64,000 nucleotides of DNA from RGIG9608 sp045612365 (lineage in GTDB: Bacteria > Bacteroidota > Bacteroidia > Bacteroidales > Paludibacteraceae), in assembly GCA_045612365.1 (NCBI GenBank), contig JAZKYY010000017.1, positions 1 through 64,000 of the forward strand, read 5' to 3'. The notes below the pieces were generated by a model that was not told the origin of the DNA, made no database searches, and saw only the letters and a list, made by a program, of their open reading frames with translations. A program made the translations under genes and the position numbers. Below, one piece after another: positions 1 to 7,184 of the stretch (the stretch's first letter is position 1; each line of letters starts with the position of its first letter).

Positions 1-105
1 AGTTTATATGATTATTCGGAGCATAAAACTTGTACATAACGCGAATTATTTGCAATATAAAATATTATATCTACCCGACTTTGGAGGGTACGATACCGAC
101 AGGTA

Positions 106-143
106 GTTTTGGGACGCCGAAAACATTTCGGGTGCCCCAAAAC
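106..143. repeat. Hairpin with GTTTTGGG/CCCAAAAC arms
   Basis: GTTTTGGG at 106-113 pairs with CCCAAAAC at 136-143. Inside, CCGAAA pairs with TTTCGG around an ACA-type loop. There is no T-tract after it, so it is not an obvious terminator. It may be a protein-binding or nicking-site structure of the mobile element; that role is inference. Confidence 0.6.
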
Positions 144-170
144 ACAACTTGCTATGTTTGCTTGAACATA

Positions 171-191
171 AATTTCCAGGCACTGGAAATT
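171..191. repeat. Perfect 9-bp hairpin
   Basis: AATTTCCAG (171-179) and CTGGAAATT (183-191) are perfectly complementary around a 3-nt loop. No T-tract follows. It sits between the 106-143 hairpin and the larger 242-355 inverted repeat. Confidence 0.6.
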
Positions 192-241
192 ACGGCATAG
201 TATTTACTTTTTAGCTCAATAATTAGCTTGTTTGAATGATG

Positions 242-355
242 TTGGTCATATGGTCGTTTATGACCAACACATAATGGTTGGTTGGTCTGTTGATTTGTTG
301 GTTTGTTGCAACCATTAAACTAACCGACCAACGGTTAATGTGACCATATGACCAA
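242..355. repeat. Nested inverted repeats, possible cruciform or operator
   Basis: The outer arms TTGGTCATATGGTC (242-255) and GACCATATGACCAA (342-355) are exact reverse complements. Nested inside are AATGGTTG (273-280) with CAACCATT (309-316), and TAACCG (321-326) with CGGTTA (332-337). The sequence between is rich in GGTTGGTTGG and TTGTTGGTTTGTTG runs. The region lies about 150 bp upstream of two HTH genes and could be their operator, an accessory recombination site or an oriT. Confidence 0.6.
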
Positions 356-399
356 CCGACCATCTTGCAACTTGCTTATTGTCTCCAGAAATGCAATCT

Positions 400-429
400 G
401 ATGACAGGTGATGACACGTGATGTCGGGT
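400..429 (+). repeat. Three tandem 10-bp repeats, iteron-like
   Basis: TGATGACAGG, TGATGACACG and TGATGTCGGG follow one another without gaps. Ten-bp spacing places identical faces of the helix in register, as expected for cooperative protein binding. The repeats end about 73 bp upstream of the first HTH gene, so they may be sites for that protein or for an excisionase. Confidence 0.5.
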
Positions 430-502
430 TTGAAGAGCGTATTGTTTTTTGTTTTTACTTAGCACTCGAAAAGCAAATGTTTAATGTAAAAATGAAATAG
501 TT

Positions 503-775
503 ATGGAGATTATCAGCATTGAGAAAAAGACCTTTGAGGAGCTTGTGTCGCGCCTTGGGCAGTTCGTTAAGCGAATGGATAGTATTAACCGCCAGCGTAG
601 TAGCAGGCGTATGAACGATTGGATGGACAATCAAGACGTTTGTCAAGTCTTGAAGATTAGTCCTCGTACTTTGCAAACACTTAGGGATAGTGGGCGATTG
701 CCACACTCAAAGATTAACAATCGCATCTACTATCGCCCCGAAGATGTGGAGCAACTTATTGAAAATGATGTTTAA
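503..775 (+). CDS. Excisionase-like helix-turn-helix protein
   Basis: A 90-residue protein. The C-terminal half (about residues 42-88) reads as a MerR/excisionase-type winged helix (HTH_17 family): an NQDVCQVLKISPRTLQ recognition helix region, then RDSGRLPH and a wing ending YYRPEDVEQLIE. The N-terminal part is basic and probably helical. In Bacteroidales mobile elements, pairs of such small proteins next to a tyrosine recombinase commonly act as directionality factors or as regulators of excision and transfer genes; that role is inferred from family and context. It is followed after 12 bp by a second, related gene, presumably co-transcribed. Confidence 0.8.
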   Translation: MEIISIEKKTFEELVSRLGQFVKRMDSINRQRSSRRMNDWMDNQDVCQVLKISPRTLQTLRDSGRLPHSKINNRIYYRPEDVEQLIENDV

Positions 776-787
776 CCTATAAATTCT

Positions 788-1087
788 ATGCCTATGAGTA
801 ATGAAGTTATCACGCACAAGCACGAGTGGGTACGCGGTCTATTCTCAGAACTTGACCGCATTGCCAAAGATGCAGCAATGATGGCTGATGAGAATCAACC
901 GCTATTAGGTGGCGAACACTATTTCACCGATAGGGAGTTATCTCAACGACTGAAAATCAGTCGTCGCACCTTGCAAGACTATCGCAACAACGGCATTTTG
1001 CCGTACCGCCAACTGGGTGGGAAAATCCTCTATCGTGAAAGCGATATTGAGCGAGTATTGCAAAGTTGCTATCGAGGCAAGTTTTAG
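788..1087 (+). CDS. Second excisionase-like helix-turn-helix protein
   Basis: A 99-residue protein related to the one just upstream. It has a variable N-terminus, then FTDRELSQRLKISRRTLQ, DYRNNGILPYRQLGGK and a wing ending YRESDIERVL, again the HTH_17/excisionase fold (about residues 46-95). An alternative start is the ATG at 794. The two genes look like an old tandem duplication with diverged N-termini. They form one short operon that ends at the terminator at 1187-1229. Its likely role is control or excision of the element whose recombinase lies 400 bp downstream on the opposite strand. Confidence 0.8.
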   Translation: MPMSNEVITHKHEWVRGLFSELDRIAKDAAMMADENQPLLGGEHYFTDRELSQRLKISRRTLQDYRNNGILPYRQLGGKILYRESDIERVLQSCYRGKF

Positions 1088-1088
1088 A

Positions 1089-1147
1089 TTATACCCTATA
1101 AGGTATAATATGGGTTAAGCACTTGCAAATTACACCCGATAGGGTAT
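1089..1147. repeat. Inverted repeats after the HTH operon
   Basis: ATACCCTAT (1091-1099) is the exact reverse complement of ATAGGGTAT (1139-1147). Overlapping it, TTATACC (1089-1095) pairs with GGTATAA (1102-1108). The repeats start just past the stop codon of the second HTH gene and precede its terminator. They may be binding sites for one of the two HTH proteins, or an RNA structure. Confidence 0.5.
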
Positions 1148-1186
1148 ATTATAAGTGTAAAGGAAACACTGACTGAACTGATTATG

Positions 1187-1229
1187 CAGAGTTGGGAGCG
1201 AGCTGCCTTTGTCCCCAACTCTGTTTTTT
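1187..1229 (+). terminator. Rho-independent terminator of the HTH operon
   Basis: CAGAGTTGGG (1187-1196) pairs perfectly with CCCAACTCTG (1214-1223) and is followed by six T residues (1224-1229). The 17-nt loop is longer than usual. It closes the rightward HTH operon. Confidence 0.85.
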
Positions 1230-1305
1230 ATAATAATAGCGGCTTGATTGTTATTTGAAGATTGATACTCTTAATAGATTTGACCTTAATTTATGCGTCG
1301 TAGGT

Positions 1306-1476
1306 CGCTTCGCTTGCTTCGTCCCAATCCCATCCTCAACTCGGACGGTGATACCGAAGAGTTTTTTCGGGTGAAAAATTATCGTAGAGAATTTTTTACT
1401 CGAAAACCCTTAGGCTTGAACTCGCAGGTATTGCCCCCCGAGTTAAATTTATAATGGGACGAAAGCTGGCGAAGCG
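1306..1476. repeat. Long nested imperfect palindrome, MITE-like
   Basis: Four pairs of arms nest inside one another. CGCTTCGC (1306-1313) and TTCGTCCCA (1318-1326) pair with GCGAAGCG (1469-1476) and TGGGACGAA (1455-1463). AACTCGG (1338-1344) pairs with CCGAGTT (1438-1444). GGTGATACC (1347-1355) pairs imperfectly with GGTATTGCC (1427-1435). Innermost, 1362-1380 pairs with 1390-1407. The whole 170 bp can fold into one rod. It begins just beyond the recombinase stop codon (1489) and could be a miniature inverted-repeat element, a bidirectional terminator or a recombination site. Confidence 0.65.
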
Positions 1477-1488
1477 TACCGCAGGCTT

Positions 1489-2721
1489 CTATCCTAAATT
1501 CACTATTGCACTCTTTACATTCATCATATCCTTCAATATCGAACTGTCAAGCACTTTGGCATAGTGTTGCGTCATCTTGATATTAGAGTGTCCGAGCATC
1601 TTTGCTACATTCTCTATACTTACACCGTTAGCCAAGCACACAGATGTAGCGTAGCTATGTCTCGCCACATGAGTGCTAAGGTGCTTCTGAATTCCGCAGA
1701 CATCGGCTATCTCTTTTAGGTAGCTGTTCATATTCTGATTGCAAGGAACGGGCAGTAATACGCCACGTTTGATGCAAGTCGGGTGGTTCTCGTATTTCTT
1801 GAGAATCGCCAACGGAATATCCAACAGCGGGATATTACACATATTATTTGTCTTTTGGCGTGTCTTGCGGATCCAATAGTGTCCATTGTTGTCTTGCACG
1901 ATATGCTCGGCGGCGAGTTGCTGAACATCTATAAATGCCAATCCCGTAAAGGCAGCGAAGATAAATACATCACGCACCAATGCAAGACGGGGCAGCGCAA
2001 ACTCTTTTTGGTAGATGGTCATAAGCTCGTCCATCGTCAGGAACTCGCGGACAACCTCCTTTTCGTGAAATTTGATGCCTGCAAAAGGATTCTTCTCTAT
2101 CCACTCGTTGGCAAGTGCGAGGTTGATAATCTTCTTCAAGCACTTCATATAACGGATAACGGTATTTTGCTGACAATTCTTCTCGGTCTTCAAATAGAAC
2201 TCAAAGGCTCGCACAAGTTCGCCGTTTACCTCCGTAATAGGCAAATCCTCTTTGTCGTATTTCAGCTTGATAAGTTCGGCAAGATAGCGAGTACAACTTT
2301 CGTAGCGCCGTACGGTGATTAGGGCAAAATCTTTACCCACCAACGCTCGGCATTGCTCGTTGTGTTCGCACATAGTATCGATGATGGTGCGTACTTGCTC
2401 CACCTTTTTGTCCACTCCGAAGAACTTTTCTTGCAATATTCGGACAGTGATAAGTTCCCCATTCTCTTCGAGTTGCATATAAATTCGGTGGAGTTTGATA
2501 CGGCTCTCCTCGATGTAGTCGTTTAGCTCAGTTGATTTGCGGCTTTTGCCTCTTGCACACTCCTTTGCCTGGTTCCACGACACAGGCTCAATACTTTTGC
2601 GGATGTTGGTTTCTACTCTTGCGCCATTGACTGTGATGCGCATACATACTGAAGCCTCTCCGTTCTTCAGCAGCTTGGTTTTCTTGATAAAGAAAAGCAC
2701 ATTAAATGAATCTCGTCTCAT
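1489..2721 (-). CDS. Tyrosine recombinase (integrase), Bacteroidales type
   Basis: A 410-residue site-specific recombinase. The N-terminal arm-binding domain (about 1-105) and SAM-like core-binding domain (about 110-220) precede the catalytic domain. Catalytic residues seen are H351-x-x-R354, H378 in LGHSN and nucleophile Y387 (QHYAKV). At the usual first-arginine position the sequence is FTGLAFID, so alanine (A262) replaces arginine; this substitution is familiar in Bacteroidetes transposon integrases. Its start lies 255 bp from the 3' end of tRNA-Phe, the usual geometry for a tRNA-targeting integrase. An AGGAG ribosome-binding site (2727-2731) sits 5 nt before the ATG, unusual in this window and consistent with foreign origin. 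Confidence 0.93.
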   Translation of the reverse strand: MRRDSFNVLFFIKKTKLLKNGEASVCMRITVNGARVETNIRKSIEPVSWNQAKECARGKSRKSTELNDYIEESRIKLHRIYMQLEENGELITVRILQEKFFGVDKKVEQVRTIIDTMCEHNEQCRALVGKDFALITVRRYESCTRYLAELIKLKYDKEDLPITEVNGELVRAFEFYLKTEKNCQQNTVIRYMKCLKKIINLALANEWIEKNPFAGIKFHEKEVVREFLTMDELMTIYQKEFALPRLALVRDVFIFAAFTGLAFIDVQQLAAEHIVQDNNGHYWIRKTRQKTNNMCNIPLLDIPLAILKKYENHPTCIKRGVLLPVPCNQNMNSYLKEIADVCGIQKHLSTHVARHSYATSVCLANGVSIENVAKMLGHSNIKMTQHYAKVLDSSILKDMMNVKSAIVNLG

Positions 2722-2754
2722 TTTCTCCTACTTTTAAGTTAAACATTTATTTGA

Positions 2755-2762
2755 CAAATGTA
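2755..2762 (-). promoter_or_regulatory. -7 promoter box for the recombinase
   Basis: On the minus strand this reads TACATTTG, matching the Bacteroidetes -7 consensus TAnnTTTG, 33 nt upstream of the recombinase ATG. No clear -33 TTTG was found at the expected spacing. Confidence 0.45.
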
Positions 2763-2825
2763 GGAATCCGAGTCCGTTTTGACGCTATGCAAAATGTTGT
2801 GAATCAGCGAAAAAGGCTCTTTCAA

Positions 2826-2871
2826 GGTGGAGATGTTTGGAACACCCGTTTGCTCCACCTCTTGCTCCACC
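2826..2871. repeat. Direct and inverted CTCCACC repeats next to tRNA-Phe
   Basis: TTGCTCCACC occurs twice in tandem (2850-2859 and 2862-2871), and its inverse GGTGGAG is at 2826-2832. The repeats lie between the recombinase promoter and tRNA-Phe, where integrase arm-type binding sites are expected in tRNA-targeting elements. Function is inferred from position only. Confidence 0.45.
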
Positions 2872-2914
2872 AAAGGCGGTCGTGAACCGCACTTTTTTGC
2901 GTTTTTAGGGGAAA

Positions 2915-2951
2915 TAAAAAAATCCCGATTTTCGTTGAAAATCAGGATTTT
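2915..2951 (-). terminator. Rho-independent terminator after tRNA-Phe
   Basis: On the minus strand AATCCTGATTTTC pairs with GAAAATCGGGATT (one mismatch) and is followed by seven T residues. It lies 25-60 nt beyond the tRNA-Phe 3' end and would end its transcript. It also separates tRNA transcription from the recombinase gene. Confidence 0.8.
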
Positions 2952-2975
2952 ACGTTGTTTTGCTTTTCTTTGCTG

Positions 2976-3048
2976 TGGTGCCACCAGGAATCGAACCGGG
3001 GACACAAGGATTTTCAGTCCTTTGCTCTACCAACTGAGCTATGGCACC
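2976..3048 (-). tRNA. tRNA-Phe (anticodon GAA)
   Basis: The 73-nt minus-strand sequence folds as a standard cloverleaf. The 7-bp acceptor stem is GGTGCCA with TGGCACC, the discriminator base is A and the T-loop reads GGTTCGATTCC. The anticodon loop CTGAAAA gives anticodon GAA. The CCA end is not encoded: the bases after the discriminator read CAG. The 3' end faces the recombinase gene, so this gene is the probable integration target of the element to its left. Confidence 0.95.
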
Positions 3049-3075
3049 AACGCCACTCATTGCTGAATGCGGGTG

Positions 3076-3083
3076 CAAAGATA
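3076..3083 (-). promoter_or_regulatory. -7 promoter box for tRNA-Phe
   Basis: Reads TATCTTTG on the minus strand, a match to TAnnTTTG, 27 nt upstream of the mature tRNA 5' end. A GTTG at roughly 19 nt further upstream could serve as the -33 element. Confidence 0.6.
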
Positions 3084-3147
3084 GAAACATTTTTTCATTA
3101 CACAACAAAAAACATCGCTTTTTTATTTTTATTATGAAACAATGCAT

Positions 3148-3155
3148 TACTTTTG
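3148..3155 (+). promoter_or_regulatory. -7 promoter box for coaD
   Basis: TACTTTTG matches TAnnTTTG and ends 21 nt before the ATG at 3177. It overlaps the upstream in-frame TTG at 3153, which argues against that codon being the translation start. Confidence 0.6.
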
Positions 3156-3176
3156 CGCTTATTATTTGGTTTTTCG

Positions 3177-3632
3177 ATGAAAAAAATTGCCATTTTCCCA
3201 GGGAGTTTTGATCCTTTCTCAAAAGGGCATCAACACATCGTAGAGAAAGCTCTTCCACTATTTGATAAAATAATTATTGGGATAGGAATAAATACTCAAA
3301 AAAAATACACTTACCCCACAGAAGATAAAGCAAGACTCATTAGCGAAGTTTATAAAAACAATCCTAAGGTTGAGGTGAAAATTTTTGAAGGGCTTACGGT
3401 GGATTTTGCTCGCGAAGTAGAAGCCTCCTACATTGTTCGAGGATTGCGCTCTACAGAAGACTTTATCTACGAACAACAAGTGGCTGAAGCCAACAAAACC
3501 CTCATAGGCATAGAAACTATCTTCTTTTGCTCCGACTCGGACAAAAAAGAAATTTCCTCTACGCTTCTACGCGAATTAAAATCGTTTGGGAAAGATATTT
3601 CGGACTACCTACCTCAAAACCATAAAATCTAA
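3177..3632 (+). CDS. coaD: Phosphopantetheine adenylyltransferase CoaD
   Basis: Transfers AMP from ATP to 4'-phosphopantetheine, the fourth step of coenzyme A synthesis, in the cytoplasm. The 151-residue product has the nucleotidyltransferase signature GSFDPFSKGH (residues 9-18), the RGLRS segment near 88-92 and the C-terminal ISST motif (126-129), all diagnostic of CoaD. The frame is open back to a TTG at 3153, but that codon lies inside the -7 box, so the ATG at 3177 is chosen. In many Bacteroidales coaD lies beside parE; here parE is about 39 kb away. The gene ends at a strong terminator. Confidence 0.95.
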   Translation: MKKIAIFPGSFDPFSKGHQHIVEKALPLFDKIIIGIGINTQKKYTYPTEDKARLISEVYKNNPKVEVKIFEGLTVDFAREVEASYIVRGLRSTEDFIYEQQVAEANKTLIGIETIFFCSDSDKKEISSTLLRELKSFGKDISDYLPQNHKI

Positions 3633-3757
3633 GGTAACATATCTAGATTTTCGTCGTTGAAAAGGTCGTAATCCTCAGGCACTTCAAAATGACTCAAATC
3701 AGGAATTTGATTTGAGTCATTTTTCTTTTTTTCATCTGTAGTTTCCTCTTTTTTCAT
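3629..3757 (-). CDS. Possible small acidic protein, 42 residues
   Basis: An ATG at 3757, only 7 nt after the stop codon of the GH2 lipoprotein gene, opens a 42-residue frame that ends at TAG 3629-3631. It overlaps the coaD stop codon on the opposite strand by 3 nt. The product starts MKKEETTDEKKK and ends in acidic stretches (EVPEDYDLFNDENLDMLP). Its spacing suggests translation from the GH2 mRNA. Against it, part of the frame runs through the coaD terminator hairpin (3689-3720), and no homologue is recognised. No function is proposed. Confidence 0.35.
   Translation of the reverse strand: MKKEETTDEKKKNDSNQIPDLSHFEVPEDYDLFNDENLDMLP
3689..3732 (+). terminator. Rho-independent terminator of coaD
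   Basis: A perfect 13-bp stem, ATGACTCAAATCA (3689-3701) with TGATTTGAGTCAT (3708-3720), has a 6-nt loop and is followed by a T-rich tract (3721-3732). It ends rightward transcription from coaD before the convergent GH2 gene. Confidence 0.85.
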
Positions 3758-3764
3758 CGTATGT

Positions 3765-6700
3765 TTACTTTTTTACAGGAATAAATACAACCTGCTTTAT
3801 AGCAACAAATTTGTCTTCCTCGGCAGAAATTTTAAAAACAAGTTTTCCATCCAAACAATCTTCGCGATCGATATTGAACGTTTGAGTTTTTTCTCCCTCA
3901 ACCTTTTCTAAAGAGAATGCTCTTCCCTCTACACTTCCTGCTATTTTTCCATTATTTTCAGCAAAGACAACATGCAACAATCCCAACTCTCCTGCAGGAG
4001 TTTTTATCTGAAGTTCACCTTCTTTGTCAATTTCCCAATACGAAAAACCCTTTTTGTTTACAGCTAGAATATTTGAAGCCGAATAAGAAACACGTACGTC
4101 AGAATCTTGCAAATCATAGTCTTTTTTCCAAATGCGTTTTGTTTCGTTAGTCAACTTTTTAGCACACTCAATGTAAAGTAACGCATTAGCAAATTTTTCA
4201 GGTTTCGCTATCGTTTCTTTCTTTATCGGGTTGAAAAGTTCGTCCAAAATTGCAGGTGAAATTTGTGTTTTCGGATTAAAATTTTCACTCGAAACATATT
4301 TTATCAAAGCTTCTCTATAAACTTGTTGTTCAATAGTTTCTCCTTGCAATTTGTAACCAGAAACAAGCAATTTTCCACGACGCACAGCAACTTCAAAAAT
4401 AGTTCCAAGACGTTGATTGTTATGAAAATCAGGAACTGGCATTGCCATTGGAATATAATCGTCTGGAAACAGTTCAAGATTAAAAATTCGTCCGTTTTTA
4501 CAAATGTTCCACCAGATCCAATCGCCATAACCCTCGCAACTGAACTTTTCAAAGATAGGTTGTGTTTTATCCAACCATAGTCCAAGTGTCTGCATCGACT
4601 GCCCCGGGAACCAAGTTGTTGACCAATAGACAGATCCCCAATCGCCTTTCAATACCTTGTCGTCCTTGCCAAGTTCAGAAGCGTCAAGAATTACATTTTG
4701 ACCTAAATTCAATGCAGCAAGAGCTTCATCAAAATCAGCAGTAATCTTTACATTGTTTGGCAATTTTTGTTGACAAACTTCGTCGAAAACCCAAAAACTC
4801 CAACTATTTGGTTTTGAGAGTTCTTCTCCATTTTTATCCACAACTATGGCAAATAAAGTTATTTTTTCATTGTGCAATTCTGTTAAAGCAAATTTTATTT
4901 TTTCCACCTTGTTCAAATCGCCAACATTTGAAGAGAAAGGTTTAGTTTCTTCTTTTAACAACGTTTTACCTGAACTATTTTTCCATTCGTAAACAATTCT
5001 CAAATCCTCATAAGTAGCTCTGGAATTTCTTAGCAACAAATCCACCTCCAATGTTTCCGAACTTCTCCAACCATATTTTTCAAACTCTGCCAAAGCGACC
5101 ATCGAAGAGAAACAACCTTGTACCTCTTCTGCCGACCAAAAACCTTTTTCATCGTAGAAACTATCCAAAAATCCAATCAAGGCTTCACCTTGACCAGAAT
5201 AATCCTGAATACCCAACAAATGAATTCCACGACAAGAAGGAGTTCTCATGAAACTTTCAATTTCGTCCTTGTACATCATTTTATTTTGCATTCCCGAAGC
5301 AAAATGGAATTCCTTATTAAACTGTAACACTCCATTTTCTTGAGCATGTTTTTTTAGTTCCAATAAGTTTGATGGAGAAAGAACTCCTGTGTATTTCTTC
5401 ACTTCGTTCCAATCAGGATAAACAGGCCATTGACCTATTTCATGTGCAACGGTTGGGAACTTTGTACGAGCATAATTTTCTTCGTAATTCCACTTGGTAT
5501 GAGGGAACATCCACTGACGAGTTTCTCCAACGTTTGGATAATGGTGAGTTACGTAATAATCGTCAGTATCAGCAACAGAACGAGCAGTTGAAATAGCCAA
5601 AAGTCTATTTTTATAATTACCTATTTCCGAAAATCCCGCCATACTCAAATCATTGATATCGATCATCCATTGGCGCATAACTTCAAAATTGCTATTCCCC
5701 AATTCATTTCCGATTGCCATCATACAACAACTTGCATGAGATCCATAATTCAACAGAATGTTTTTCAACTCTGCTTTGACAAAATTATCTAGGTCTACAT
5801 TGCCTCGACCAAGAGCCATGATTTGTCCTGGCATCCACCCATCGATCCATACACCTGCCTCTGGTGCAAGCAACAAACCAAGTTCGTCGGCTGCTTCAAA
5901 AGCCGATTCAGGTGGACAGTAAGAGTGAAAACGTATGTGATTACAACCATTATCCTTGGAAATTTGGAAAATACGCAACCAATCAGATTTCTTCATACTT
6001 GGATAACCCGTAAGAGGGAAATGGCAATTATCCAAATTTCCTCTTAAAAATAGAGGTTTACCATTCATAAATAACTGATTTCCTTCTTTTTTGAAAGAGC
6101 GAAATCCTATGTTCTTTTTATAAAGCGTTTTCCCGTTTGCAAGCAAAGACAACTCATAAAGATTTGGAGAAAATTCATCCCACGTTTCAATAGCAACCGA
6201 ATCTAAAGAGATTGAAGCAATTGTAAAATCTCCTTCCGAGCGTAAAGACGCATCTGCATCAACAACGGTTTCCCCTTTATTATCTTTCAGAACAATAGCA
6301 TATTCCTTTTGCAACGACTCTGTCTTGAAGGCAACTTCTACTTTTTCTGCCGTAAACGGAGCATGCACTCGCACTTCCGATACTTGATCTGGAGTAATTT
6401 TGGTCAACAAAATATCTCCCAAAATACCATTCCAAATGGTTTGCATATGCTCGCCATAGGCATGTCCTTTTTCTCCCAAACGATGAATCATTGTATTATC
6501 TACCGTAATCTCTATCGTATGCTTGCCACTCTCAAGATTTCTGATTACAAAACGATGCGGCGTTGCCAAAGATTCTTGCGAACCAATTTCCTTGCCATCG
6601 ATTTTCACAGTGCTTTTCCACAACACACGTTCCAATATCAGTTCCCAATCGCAAGACTCATTTGTACGAAACGTTCTCGTGTATGTTGCTTCTCCAATGA

Positions 6701-7010
6701 ATTGAAACTTTCTTGACAAACAACCCAAGAAAGGTTCTGTTACTTTGTTACCCAAACCCGCTTCGTCTAGTGTTGCAGGAAGATTGATTTCTCCTTCACG
6801 CTTGGCATCATCAGTCAAAACTGTAGGAGCATACATCACATTCTGGGTAGGGCCAAGACCTCTATTTGGCACCAAAAGAGTGTCTTTCTTTGTACTTTCC
6901 TTTAGAGACACAAACCACTTTCCTTCTAAAGAAATTTCATTTTGAGGTTGACAAGCAATCAATGCAAAAGTGAGGCAAAACAAACCAAATTTCAATATTC
7001 TTTTTTTCAT
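3765..7010 (-). CDS. Glycoside hydrolase family 2 lipoprotein
   Basis: A 1081-residue exported beta-glycosidase of the GH2 type (beta-galactosidase, glucuronidase or mannosidase group). The N-terminus is a lipoprotein signal with lipobox LIAC and C20, so it is anchored in the envelope. A GH2 sugar-binding jelly roll (about 90-205), an Ig-like domain and a TIM barrel (about 305-620) follow. The acid/base glutamate is E436 in AIGNELG; E524 in VAHEIGQW is a candidate nucleophile. The C-terminal 400 residues hold further beta domains. No SusC/SusD genes are nearby, so it is not part of a visible polysaccharide-utilisation locus. The exact substrate cannot be read from the sequence. Confidence 0.88.
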   Translation of the reverse strand: MKKRILKFGLFCLTFALIACQPQNEISLEGKWFVSLKESTKKDTLLVPNRGLGPTQNVMYAPTVLTDDAKREGEINLPATLDEAGLGNKVTEPFLGCLSRKFQFIGEATYTRTFRTNESCDWELILERVLWKSTVKIDGKEIGSQESLATPHRFVIRNLESGKHTIEITVDNTMIHRLGEKGHAYGEHMQTIWNGILGDILLTKITPDQVSEVRVHAPFTAEKVEVAFKTESLQKEYAIVLKDNKGETVVDADASLRSEGDFTIASISLDSVAIETWDEFSPNLYELSLLANGKTLYKKNIGFRSFKKEGNQLFMNGKPLFLRGNLDNCHFPLTGYPSMKKSDWLRIFQISKDNGCNHIRFHSYCPPESAFEAADELGLLLAPEAGVWIDGWMPGQIMALGRGNVDLDNFVKAELKNILLNYGSHASCCMMAIGNELGNSNFEVMRQWMIDINDLSMAGFSEIGNYKNRLLAISTARSVADTDDYYVTHHYPNVGETRQWMFPHTKWNYEENYARTKFPTVAHEIGQWPVYPDWNEVKKYTGVLSPSNLLELKKHAQENGVLQFNKEFHFASGMQNKMMYKDEIESFMRTPSCRGIHLLGIQDYSGQGEALIGFLDSFYDEKGFWSAEEVQGCFSSMVALAEFEKYGWRSSETLEVDLLLRNSRATYEDLRIVYEWKNSSGKTLLKEETKPFSSNVGDLNKVEKIKFALTELHNEKITLFAIVVDKNGEELSKPNSWSFWVFDEVCQQKLPNNVKITADFDEALAALNLGQNVILDASELGKDDKVLKGDWGSVYWSTTWFPGQSMQTLGLWLDKTQPIFEKFSCEGYGDWIWWNICKNGRIFNLELFPDDYIPMAMPVPDFHNNQRLGTIFEVAVRRGKLLVSGYKLQGETIEQQVYREALIKYVSSENFNPKTQISPAILDELFNPIKKETIAKPEKFANALLYIECAKKLTNETKRIWKKDYDLQDSDVRVSYSASNILAVNKKGFSYWEIDKEGELQIKTPAGELGLLHVVFAENNGKIAGSVEGRAFSLEKVEGEKTQTFNIDREDCLDGKLVFKISAEEDKFVAIKQVVFIPVKK

Positions 7011-7029
7011 CGTTTATTTTATTTTGCAA

Positions 7030-7037
7030 CAAAAGTA
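7030..7037 (-). promoter_or_regulatory. -7 promoter box for the GH2 gene
   Basis: Reads TACTTTTG on the minus strand, 19 nt upstream of the ATG. A TTTA lies 19 nt further upstream in place of the -33 TTTG. Confidence 0.6.
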
Positions 7038-7114
7038 AGCAAAAGAGTTGATTTTGTAAACATCTATTTTTGCACGCATTTTGTAGCAAAGAAAAATATA
7101 AAAAGGAATTTTAT

Positions 7115-7122
7115 TACCTTTG
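7115..7122 (+). promoter_or_regulatory. -7 promoter box for tamB
   Basis: TACCTTTG matches TAnnTTTG. It implies transcription starting near 7127-7130, so upstream in-frame starts (for example 6942) would not be on this transcript. Confidence 0.55.
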
Positions 7123-7184
7123 CCATTAAACTTCTAAAATCTATCAGAAGAGCATCAAAAATAGCGTTGATAAGCATTGCTGTC

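Larger units (their letters stand above)
1..502. other. Non-coding, repeat-rich end of the mobile element
   Basis: No convincing gene is seen here; the only reading frames are short or lie opposite the first HTH gene. The stretch is packed with inverted and direct repeats (listed separately at 106-143, 171-191, 242-355 and 400-429). It lies directly upstream of two small DNA-binding protein genes. Such arrangements are typical of control, recombination or transfer-origin regions of Bacteroidales mobile elements, but which of these it is cannot be decided here. The left window edge may cut a larger element. Confidence 0.5.

Noticed and set aside
1783..2322. 179-residue frame opposite the recombinase gene
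   Set aside because: It is a shadow frame of the recombinase with no recognisable domain.
2827..3137. Open frames running through the tRNA-Phe gene
   Set aside because: They are translations of the tRNA itself and its flanks; the cloverleaf explains the sequence.
3153..3176. Upstream TTG start of coaD
   Set aside because: The codon lies inside the -7 promoter box and the family begins at the later ATG.
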